Below are positions 1 through 5,337 of a stretch of 5,337 nt of DNA, piece after piece. The stretch comes from an uncultured Eubacteriales bacterium (GTDB taxonomy: Bacteria; Bacillota; Clostridia; UMGS1840). The notes under the pieces are model-generated. The model was given only the letters and a program-made list of their open reading frames with translations. It was not told where the DNA came from and did not search any database. Both the position numbers and the translations under genes were made by a program. Where the stretch lies: positions 1-5,337 of the forward strand of contig USLP01000123.1 in NCBI GenBank assembly GCA_900555525.1, in the 5' to 3' direction. Position 1 is the first letter of the stretch. The number at the start of each line of letters is the position of its first letter.

Positions 1-481
1 TTCTGTTTTTTACAAAATACAGCCAGTCCTTATCGGAAAAATCATTAAGGTTCGTAAAGCCGTATTCAGAGGTGCAAAACGTCGACTGCGCCTCTGAATA
101 AATATAAATAGAGTTCAGATAATCGTTATGAATTTTAAGCGTATGGATTTTTTCGGGAATACCGAGCTTATAGTCGGAATTTGTATTTTTCGGAGCCTCC
201 GATGAAAAGCAAAACTGTACGTCGTTATCGCTTCCCAAAATATGGAGCATATTTTTTATATCCGTATATATATTCTCCGTCATTTTTACATTATTTTCAA
301 GCGCTGAAAGCTCGGAGGATAAAATGTGGTTTTCAAAATTTTTGATTACGCTGCTATAAAAAACAATACTTAAAATAACTATAAAAAGTAAAACAAGAAG
401 AGTAATGCCAAGCGTTTTTTTCAAAAGCACGTTACTCTTCCAAAATTCTCGTTTTTTAAATACGGTTTTTTTATCCGTCAT
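1..481 (-). CDS. Sensor histidine kinase, YesM type, N-terminal part only
   Basis: This is the first 160 codons of a membrane sensor kinase that continues beyond base 1. The frame is open from the ATG at 481-479 to the window edge. The product starts MTDKKTVFKK, has a basic stretch, then one hydrophobic membrane segment at about residues 24-44 (LGITLLVLLFIVILSIVFY). An outside region follows with SIYIYS and a DWLYF motif near residue 152, the style of a Cache-like ligand-sensing domain. HAMP, histidine-kinase and ATPase domains are expected further on but are not visible. The start is supported by a GGAG site 7 bases upstream and by an 11-bp overlap with the end of the response regulator gene, which indicates co-transcription and probably translational coupling. 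Established for the family: YesM-type kinases pair with YesN-type regulators and often sense carbohydrates. The kinase identity here is inferred from the N-terminal architecture and the adjacent regulator; the ligand is unknown. Confidence 0.85.
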   Translation of the reverse strand, partial: MTDKKTVFKKREFWKSNVLLKKTLGITLLVLLFIVILSIVFYSSVIKNFENHILSSELSALENNVKMTENIYTDIKNMLHILGSDNDVQFCFSSEAPKNTNSDYKLGIPEKIHTLKIHNDYLNSIYIYSEAQSTFCTSEYGFTNLNDFSDKDWLYFVKNR

Positions 482-1706
482 TTCTGTTCTCCAAAAGTTT
501 CTTTTTATATTCATGAGGTGTGTATGAAGTCAACTGCTGGAATTTCTTGCAGAAATATTTGAAGCTGCTGTAACCTACAAGACTTGACACCTCGGTAATA
601 TTCTTCTTTACCGACAAAAGCTCTACCGCCTTCGTTATACGTACATACAGCAGGTAATCATAAAACGTTACGCCGATATTTTTCTTAAAAAGCTTTGAAA
701 AATACGTTGATTCCAAAAAAACATGGTTTGCAACGTCGGCACGCACTATATCATACATATAATTTTCGTTAATATATTCAAATATTTTATCGAAAACAGG
801 ATTATTTTTCGGAATACGTATTTTTTTCTTAAGCTTTTCCAAGGGAAGCTCCTCGTTTTTGTATATATTTTCCGTATCCGTTACCATATTGGGAATTTCT
901 GATATTTTATTGAAATTCAAAACCGTAACAACATCTGCGTCAATATCTAAAATCTCCTTAAACTTTTGAACAATATCCTCTGCCGTGCATCGGATTTTAT
1001 CCGAAAAAGCAAAGAAACAGAGCATATTCTCTTCATTTGTTACAAGATAGACATATTTATATCCGAAAGCTATTTTGAAAATATTCTTAAGCGCCGTATG
1101 AAGTCCGCCCTCACTGTATTTCCAGTTTTTTATTATGTGCTTTTCAAAATTTTCGATGCGTACAAAAAATACAGAGCCGAATGAATTGTTATAATCAAGC
1201 GGAAGTTCAAGCGAAGTAAACGCTTTTTTTACCTCGTTTTCCTCCGAAAACATATCGGGGGTTATAAGATTTAAGAAGAACTTTTCCGTTATATCGGCTT
1301 TTTTCTCCATCGAGTATATAAGCTCATACTTTTGGTCAAGCTTTTCTTTGATATTATGGAGTGTTTCCGTAAGCTCGTCGATATCAAGCGGTTTTAAAAT
1401 GTAATTTTCGACATGATATTTTAAAGCCTTATGAACGTATCCGAAATCCATAAAACCGCTGAAAACTATAAACTGTATATCGGGATTTATTTTTCTCACC
1501 CTATCTATTAGCTCCAAGCCTGACATTCCGGGCATTTTTATATCTGTCATAACAACATTGACATAGTTTTCTTTTATATAATCAAGTGCTTCATACGATA
1601 CATCAAAAGCTTTTACAACCTCGAAATCCTTTGTACGCTCCTTTATGATATTGATTATTATATCACAATTAAAATTTTCATCGTCAACAATCACAATTTT
1701 ATACAT
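471..1706 (-). CDS. Two-component response regulator, YesN/AraC type
   Basis: A 411-residue cytoplasmic DNA-binding regulator. Residues 1 to about 125 form a receiver domain: acidic pocket D8, D9, phospho-acceptor D55 in MTDIKMPG, switch residue S83 and conserved K105 in the KP pair, so all residues needed for phosphorylation are present. Residues of about 126-300 are a linker with no domain I recognise. Residues of about 305-405 form an AraC/XylS double helix-turn-helix; the second helix-turn-helix runs from ITEVSSLVGYSS to YTPHEYKK, close to the family signature. The start has a very strong site (GGAGGAG at 1718-1712). It follows the binding-protein gene by 73 bp with no clear promoter of its own, and overlaps the kinase gene by 11 bp, with the regulator first. 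Family members activate sugar-uptake and glycan-degradation genes; the promoter upstream of the binding protein is the natural candidate target (inference). Confidence 0.93.
   Translation of the reverse strand: MYKIVIVDDENFNCDIIINIIKERTKDFEVVKAFDVSYEALDYIKENYVNVVMTDIKMPGMSGLELIDRVRKINPDIQFIVFSGFMDFGYVHKALKYHVENYILKPLDIDELTETLHNIKEKLDQKYELIYSMEKKADITEKFFLNLITPDMFSEENEVKKAFTSLELPLDYNNSFGSVFFVRIENFEKHIIKNWKYSEGGLHTALKNIFKIAFGYKYVYLVTNEENMLCFFAFSDKIRCTAEDIVQKFKEILDIDADVVTVLNFNKISEIPNMVTDTENIYKNEELPLEKLKKKIRIPKNNPVFDKIFEYINENYMYDIVRADVANHVFLESTYFSKLFKKNIGVTFYDYLLYVRITKAVELLSVKKNITEVSSLVGYSSFKYFCKKFQQLTSYTPHEYKKKLLENRNDG
489..492 (-). promoter_or_regulatory. Ribosome binding site of the sensor kinase, inside the regulator gene
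   Basis: The minus strand reads GGAG at 492-489, 7 bases before the ATG at 481-479. It lies within the last codons of the response regulator gene. It fixes the kinase start and implies that ribosomes finishing the regulator can re-initiate on the kinase. Confidence 0.7.
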
Positions 1707-1745
1707 GAAAACTCCTCCGAAGAAGCAGCAAAATTAATTAGTACT

Positions 1746-1772
1746 GCGCAGACCGCATTTTGCAGCCTGCGC
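1746..1772 (-). promoter_or_regulatory. Intercistronic RNA hairpin between binding protein and regulator
   Basis: Minus-strand RNA can form a 12-bp stem: arms GCGCAGGCTGCA and TGCGGTCTGCGC around an AAA loop, starting 8 bases after the binding-protein stop codon. Two of the pairs are G-U. On the plus strand those positions would be A-C mismatches, so the fold suits minus-strand transcripts. What follows (AGTACTAATTAATTTTG) is only weakly U-rich, so this is not a textbook intrinsic terminator. It may be a partial terminator or a 3'-end stabiliser that keeps binding-protein mRNA above regulator mRNA, a common arrangement when a binding protein is first in an operon (inference). Confidence 0.6.
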
Positions 1773-1779
1773 TCTTTAA

Positions 1780-3313
1780 TTATTTTTTATTCTTAAAAAA
1801 TTCGTCTACCTGCTTCTGTAATTCTTCTTTAACCTTTTCCATTCCTGCTTTTTTTACCTTATCCATGTATTCGTTGTAGGTTTTGTCAACATCGGAATAT
1901 GTTCCTCTGTTTAAGTCCTTATATTCCTCAAATACAGAATTAATCTGCGCCAATTCTGTTGTAAGAGACGATGTATCAGCTACAAAGCCCATAAGAGACG
2001 ACCTCTTTACATTATCGGCGGTATTACATTCATCAATCTTTTCAGGCGTCGTTACGGAATCGCTTTCGGGAACAAACGCATATTTCGCATTTCCTACATT
2101 CCATTGGTAAAGACCGTATCTTGAGGCGGAATCGCCCTGCACCTGATAATCCTTCGGTTTTATGACATTATCGCTTATAACATCGTAATGCTCTCCCTCG
2201 ATTCCGTAAACCATCATATTATACAAGTCTTTTCCGCTCTTAGTATTCATAAGCGTTATAACCTTAAAAGCTTTATCGGGATTCTTGGAGCTTACGGCTT
2301 GCCGTACCGCCCGCCGCGTTAACTGAGGGAATATAATCATAATTTGAAAGTCTTGCGGCATCAACCTCAAAGCCGTATCTTTCCGAAGTGGTTTTAAGCT
2401 GGTTTTCATATCTCTCGGGGTCTATATTCGTGCCGCCGTGCCACAGCGTATAGCCGTCCTTCGATCCCATAGCCGTATCGGAATCGGCTATACTTGATAT
2501 GTCCTTTCTGATATAACCTTTTTTATAAAGGTTTGAAACTCTCTTAAACGAATTTATTCTTTCGGGGAGCTCATCCATGTAAAGCACCTTATGTTCAGGG
2601 TCATCCATTTTTATTAAAAATCTTGTTACAACCGATTCATAGCCTTTATTCAGCGTAAACGTAAGCGAATCAAGCGGCATATATCCCATTTTCAGCTGAC
2701 CGTTTTTTGAAAGCGTATCAAGATATTCTTCTACGACATCCCAGCATTTATCCGTAAACGTAGCCTCTGCGCAGAATGTTTCGGATGCTTTTTTTATGTC
2801 CCAATATTTATCGGAAAGCTCTTTTTGCGTATAGAACGAATAGTCCGCATTCGTCAAAATCTGGTAATTCGGTACATAATAACGTTTGCCGTCAATAATT
2901 GCGTAATCCCAGAACCAGTCGGGAAAGGCGTCCTTGAACGCGTCTGTTCCCGCTATGTAATCATCAAGCGCAATAAAGCTTTTGTTTTTCACTTCCTTGT
3001 GATAGTCAAGTCCGTACGTCTGTACTATATCAAGCTGCTGTCCGCTCGTTTGAAGCAGCAGGAATTTCTGTTGGTAATCGGCATTATCAAATACTTCAAT
3101 TGAAAGCTCGGTATCGGAAAGACCGTCATACGTCTTTAGTTTTTCATTCACCTTTGCCCAAACCTCAGCCGAATCCTTTTGAAGTCCCGGTCCTGAAAGT
3201 ATCCATTTTAAAGTAGTTTTTCCATCTGCATTTGAGCCCGTCTGCCTATCTCCGCAGCCTGTGGAACAAAGTACCGTGCATATGCTCAGTATAAAAGCAA
3301 TTTTCTTTTTCAT
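1780..3313 (-). pseudogene. Extracellular solute-binding lipoprotein (LipO/DUF3502 class), frameshifted
   Basis: The binding component of an ABC sugar importer, anchored outside the membrane. It starts MKKKIAFILSICTVLCSTGC, a lipoprotein signal peptide; the lipobox is S-T-G-C20, with serine rather than leucine at -3. Residues of about 35-330 resemble the family 1 solute-binding fold. The frame then breaks: uninterrupted reading gives 346 residues ending ASRKLQESR. Dropping one base at 2302/2303 (GGT ACG G CAA) joins NAAGGT to QAVSSKNPDKAF and gives 337+173 = 510 residues, the usual family length. The restored C-terminal half has DUF3502-like features (LYNMMVYGIEGEHYDV, SSLMGFVADTSSLTTELAQI, and a lysine/glutamate-rich end KVKEELQKQVDEFF). 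No permease gene lies beside it; the next gene is the response regulator. If the extra base is real, the product lacks its C-terminal domain and is probably non-functional. If it is an assembly error, this is an intact gene. Both halves look otherwise undamaged, so the break is recent or artefactual. Confidence 0.9.
2302..2303 (-). other. Frameshift site in the solute-binding protein gene
   Basis: Minus-strand reading is GGT ACG GCA AGC in the upstream frame, but the downstream coding frame is CAA GCC GTA AGC. One G of the GG pair is surplus. Without it the protein reads GGTQAVSSKNP, which fits how this family continues. The site is not a long homopolymer and has no classic slippery heptamer, so programmed frameshifting is unlikely. 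The upstream frame stops at 2275-2273. Confidence 0.85.
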
Positions 3314-3315
3314 AA

Positions 3316-3330
3316 CCTCTTTTTCCTCTC
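3316..3330 (-). promoter_or_regulatory. Ribosome binding region of the solute-binding protein, two candidate sites
   Basis: Two purine-rich Shine-Dalgarno-like stretches precede the ATG at 3313: AGAGG at 3320-3316, only 2 bases away, and GAGAGG at 3330-3325, 11 bases away. Neither has ideal spacing. The start is nevertheless secure because the signal peptide begins here with MKKK and no other start nearby fits. Confidence 0.5.
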
Positions 3331-3350
3331 ACAATAAGATTTTTTACTTT

Positions 3351-3379
3351 ATTATACCATACAACTGCACAAAAATCAA
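3351..3379 (-). promoter_or_regulatory. Promoter P1 for the solute-binding protein operon
   Basis: On the minus strand, -35 TTGATT (3379-3374) is followed by a 17-bp spacer and -10 TATAAT (3356-3351). TGG just before the -10 gives an extended -10 (TGn). Predicted transcription start is near 3344, about 30 bases before the ATG. This is the best-formed promoter in the window and probably drives binding protein, regulator and kinase together. Confidence 0.75.
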
Positions 3380-3389
3380 CCTACGTTCG

Positions 3390-3407
3390 TGTGTTTCATT
3401 GGACACA
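3390..3407. promoter_or_regulatory. Weak inverted repeat upstream of P1, candidate operator
   Basis: TGTGT and ACACA form 5-bp inverted arms around 8 bases, ending 10 bp upstream of the P1 -35 element, where an AraC-type activator could sit. It is also inside the leader of any P2 transcript. The arms are short enough to occur by chance, and AraC-family sites are more often direct repeats. Confidence 0.25.
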
Positions 3408-3443
3408 ATCGTGGCTTTTTATTATACGCGCTTCTCCAAAAAT

Positions 3444-3502
3444 ATTATACATCTTTTTCAAAGAAAATTCAATACTTTTGAAACTTTTTTTAAAAAATTA
3501 TA
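3444..3502 (-). promoter_or_regulatory. Promoter P2 with UP-like A/T tract
   Basis: On the minus strand, -35 TTGAAT (3472-3467), a 17-bp spacer and -10 TATAAT (3449-3444) form a second sigma-A-type promoter. Directly upstream, at about 3502-3481, is an A/T tract (AATTTTTTAAAAAAAG) in the position and style of an UP element. Predicted start is near 3437, giving a leader of about 124 bases before the binding-protein ATG. It could supply a basal or differently regulated transcript. Confidence 0.55.
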
Positions 3503-3599
3503 TCCTTTCTGCTTTTGCGATTCTGTCTTAGGCATACTACTGTTTTATAATAATTGACTATTTACGCAACAGAACTTTTTAACGCTCGGCTTAATTTGG

Positions 3600-5337
3600 T
3601 TATTTCGCGGTCTGTTTTCTGCCGATTTTTCCGAAATCGACAATTTTGAAAAACATTCTTTCTTCATCAACATTCATAAGGCTATCATAAACATACATTG
3701 TTGCTATATCTTTAAGTTCATCACCGACAACGGTAAAATCCATGTTGTTTTTATCCTTAAACATTTTATAATTATTCTTTATATCAACGTTATTCCAGCA
3801 CATAATTTCATTGTGATATGTTCCCGTATAAAGCTCGTAAAGATACGGATACTTGTTTCTCCATACTTCGCTTGTTACGTCAACACCCGACATATCGTCA
3901 TTATCCGCAGTATGAACACGCTTATTATGAAGTTCGTCCGTATGGAGCATTTGTGAAATTCCGTGGGTGCCGTTGCTATTCGGATTCATAGAGCTGTCGC
4001 AATCTATAAAAATATTGTTGTTTACGGAGGTCTGACCTCCGCAATTCCAAAAGACAGTACCAAAGGGAGCTATGTTTTTATACTGAGTTATATTATAAAA
4101 ATAGTTCTCATACACAGCATTGAAGCACGAATAATCATCAAGATACACCGCGCATACTCCTGTTGAAGGCTTCTGCAAGCCTTGTATATTATATATAAAA
4201 TTATATCTAACGATATTTCCGACTTCGCTTAAATCTCTTCCCCAATATATTGCGCCTGCGTCGGCAACTTCCGTTATTACCTCATATATTTTATTATATT
4301 CTATAATATGGTCGTTTCCGTGGAGATAAATCGCAAATCCCGGCATATTATGGATATTACAATTTGAAATTCTGTTTCCGACACCGCTTATATTCACGCC
4401 TGCCTTATATGTTCTGTCAAGGCGATTCACCTCAAAAATTTCGCAGTTATTAACATAGTTTCCCGCAGGCGTCAATGTTTTTCGGTCTCCTCCACCCAGC
4501 AATATACCGCCCGTTGCAGTATGATATATTTCGCAGTTTTCTATTCCGTGATTTTTTCCGCCCTCGTTGTTCCATGCGGCAAATTGATAAAGCATTTCAT
4601 GCCAAGAGCCTATTACTTCACTTGCGCTTTTAGGATTTTCCACTCCGTCCGCCATAATTCCGTGAGCATTATGTTTTCCCTCGGGAAGCGGTGTCGCGCC
4701 TTTTCCAATCTGCACGCCGACCATTCCGAGGTTTCTGAATACACAATTTTTTATAATGCAGTTTTCACCGTTTTCTATGTAAACACCCGTTCCGCGCGAA
4801 TTTTCAAAAATAATATTTTCAAAACTCACAAAAGACACGTCTTTCAAAACGACAAGCGGTTTATCCAATACCGACAGCTGTATAAGTGATTTCGATATAT
4901 CTCTTTTGGGATAAAAATAAAGTTTTTTATTTTCGCTGTCAACATAATATTCCCCCGGCATATCAATTTCTTCCAATAAATTCACAGCATACCAGGAGGT
5001 GAAGGAATCCGCTTTAAAGCTTGCAAGGTGCGGTAAAACCGTTGTAAGAGTTTTGTTCTTTGTATCGATATTCGCTATTTCCAGAGTATCGTCCGCAAAA
5101 CACCAAAAAAATAATCCCGAAACATAAAACCCTTTTGCATTTTTCCAAAAATCGCATCTCCCATCCTCGTAACGAAATGTTGCGGGGCGCATATCAAATT
5201 CTTTTTCAAACGGACTGCTTCCGCTGTCTATAACCTCCTTTAGGGGAATAAGTTCCTCCCCTTTATTCGGATAGCGGGCAACATCATACGGTTCACCGTC
5301 GATAAAAAGCTCGTGTGGAGCCGGAACATACGGACGG
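3600..5337 (-). CDS. Right-handed parallel beta-helix protein, probable glycoside hydrolase, N-terminus missing
   Basis: 578 residues are visible. The frame is open to the window edge, and the ATG at 5192 is internal: the upstream residues (PHELFIDGEPYDVARYPN) match the usual front part of this family, so the true start lies beyond 5337 and any signal peptide cannot be judged. A beta-sandwich-like front with GEYYVDSENKKLYFYP is followed, from about visible residue 165, by repeated beta-helix coils (CIIKNCVFRNLG, GIENCEIYHTATGGI, NRISNCNIHNMPGFAIYL, HIIEYNKIYEV, NIVRYNFIYNI). Conserved spots include GGGDRKTLTPAGNY (about 281), DAGAIYWGRD (about 359) and YLDD (about 398), with acidic residues that could be catalytic. 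The C-terminus FFKIVDFGKIGRK looks like the natural family end. Such proteins are often assigned to beta-helix glycoside hydrolase families; GH141 is my best guess from memory, GH120 or GH110-like being alternatives. The substrate is unknown, with plant or host glycans likely. Its own promoter is outside the window, and it is separated from the binding protein by 286 bp. Confidence 0.85.
   Translation of the reverse strand, partial: RPYVPAPHELFIDGEPYDVARYPNKGEELIPLKEVIDSGSSPFEKEFDMRPATFRYEDGRCDFWKNAKGFYVSGLFFWCFADDTLEIANIDTKNKTLTTVLPHLASFKADSFTSWYAVNLLEEIDMPGEYYVDSENKKLYFYPKRDISKSLIQLSVLDKPLVVLKDVSFVSFENIIFENSRGTGVYIENGENCIIKNCVFRNLGMVGVQIGKGATPLPEGKHNAHGIMADGVENPKSASEVIGSWHEMLYQFAAWNNEGGKNHGIENCEIYHTATGGILLGGGDRKTLTPAGNYVNNCEIFEVNRLDRTYKAGVNISGVGNRISNCNIHNMPGFAIYLHGNDHIIEYNKIYEVITEVADAGAIYWGRDLSEVGNIVRYNFIYNIQGLQKPSTGVCAVYLDDYSCFNAVYENYFYNITQYKNIAPFGTVFWNCGGQTSVNNNIFIDCDSSMNPNSNGTHGISQMLHTDELHNKRVHTADNDDMSGVDVTSEVWRNKYPYLYELYTGTYHNEIMCWNNVDIKNNYKMFKDKNNMDFTVVGDELKDIATMYVYDSLMNVDEERMFFKIVDFGKIGRKQTAK

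Noticed and set aside
1707..1779. Independent promoter for the response regulator
   Set aside because: No convincing -35/-10 pair is visible in the 73-bp gap, which is mostly occupied by the hairpin and the ribosome binding site.
2290..2310. Programmed ribosomal frameshift in the binding-protein gene
   Set aside because: There is no slippery heptamer or nearby stimulatory hairpin that I can see, and this family is not known to use frameshifting.
1780..2409. Separate 209-residue protein starting at 2409
   Set aside because: Its first 36 residues are out-of-frame translation of the binding-protein gene; the rest is that protein's C-terminal domain after the frameshift.
3421..3426. Third TATAAT as a separate promoter
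   Set aside because: No -35-like hexamer lies 16-18 bp upstream; the expected position is occupied by the -10 of P2.
3497..3502. Fourth TATAAT (minus strand) as a promoter
   Set aside because: The hexamers 16-18 bp upstream do not resemble TTGACA and there is no TGn extension; it fits better as part of the A/T tract upstream of P2.
3261..3557. Plus-strand open frame of 98 codons across the intergenic region
   Set aside because: It overlaps the start of the binding-protein gene and both promoters, has a low-complexity hydrophobic/phenylalanine-rich product typical of translated A/T-rich DNA, and has no recognisable family.
3536..3575. Terminator after the beta-helix gene
   Set aside because: Only a 5-bp CTGTT/AACAG pairing with a long A/T-rich interior was found, with no GC-rich stem followed by a U-tract.
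966..4889. Other plus-strand open frames (966-1184, 1883-2110, 2825-3103, 3963-4166, 4521-4889)
   Set aside because: All lie antisense inside well-supported minus-strand genes, lack domain features, and are explained as frames opposite real coding sequence.

Overview
The window is AT-rich bacterial DNA with every supported gene on the minus strand, so transcription runs from high to low coordinates. The gene set points to a low-GC Gram-positive carbohydrate degrader of the Clostridia (Lachnospiraceae or Oscillospiraceae type, probably from a gut or rumen). The reasons are strong GGAGG-type ribosome binding sites, a lipoprotein-type sugar-binding protein of the LipO/DUF3502 class, a YesN/YesM-type two-component system, and a right-handed beta-helix enzyme. 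The taxon is inferred from gene families, not read from a marker gene.

Layout in transcription order. (1) 5337..3600: a long right-handed parallel beta-helix protein, probably a carbohydrate-active enzyme, whose N-terminus lies outside the window. (2) 3599..3314: a 286-bp intergenic region with two well-formed sigma-A-type promoters pointing toward the next gene, an A/T-rich UP-like tract and a weak inverted repeat. No convincing terminator was seen after the beta-helix gene. (3) 3313..1780: an ABC-transporter solute-binding lipoprotein (DUF3502 class), interrupted by a single extra base near 2302-2303. Removing that base gives one continuous 510-residue protein. (4) 1779..1707: a 73-bp gap holding a 12-bp hairpin that pairs fully only in minus-strand RNA. 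(5) 1706..471: a response regulator with an AraC-type DNA-binding domain. (6) 481..1: the start of a membrane sensor histidine kinase, overlapping the regulator gene by 11 bp and running off the window.

Working together (inference): a glycan-derived oligosaccharide is released by enzymes such as the beta-helix protein and captured by the lipoprotein. The two-component pair reports on the same or a related sugar and drives expression of the locus. The permease genes expected beside a LipO-type binding protein are absent between it and the regulators, and must lie elsewhere if the protein works in transport. The frameshift suggests either that the binding protein is decaying in this strain or that the assembly carries a one-base error.

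I found no mobile element, CRISPR array, tRNA or rRNA. I see no evidence for a wholly new system. The points most worth a second look are the frameshift, the strand-asymmetric hairpin, the tandem promoters, and the binding-protein/regulator/kinase arrangement without permeases.
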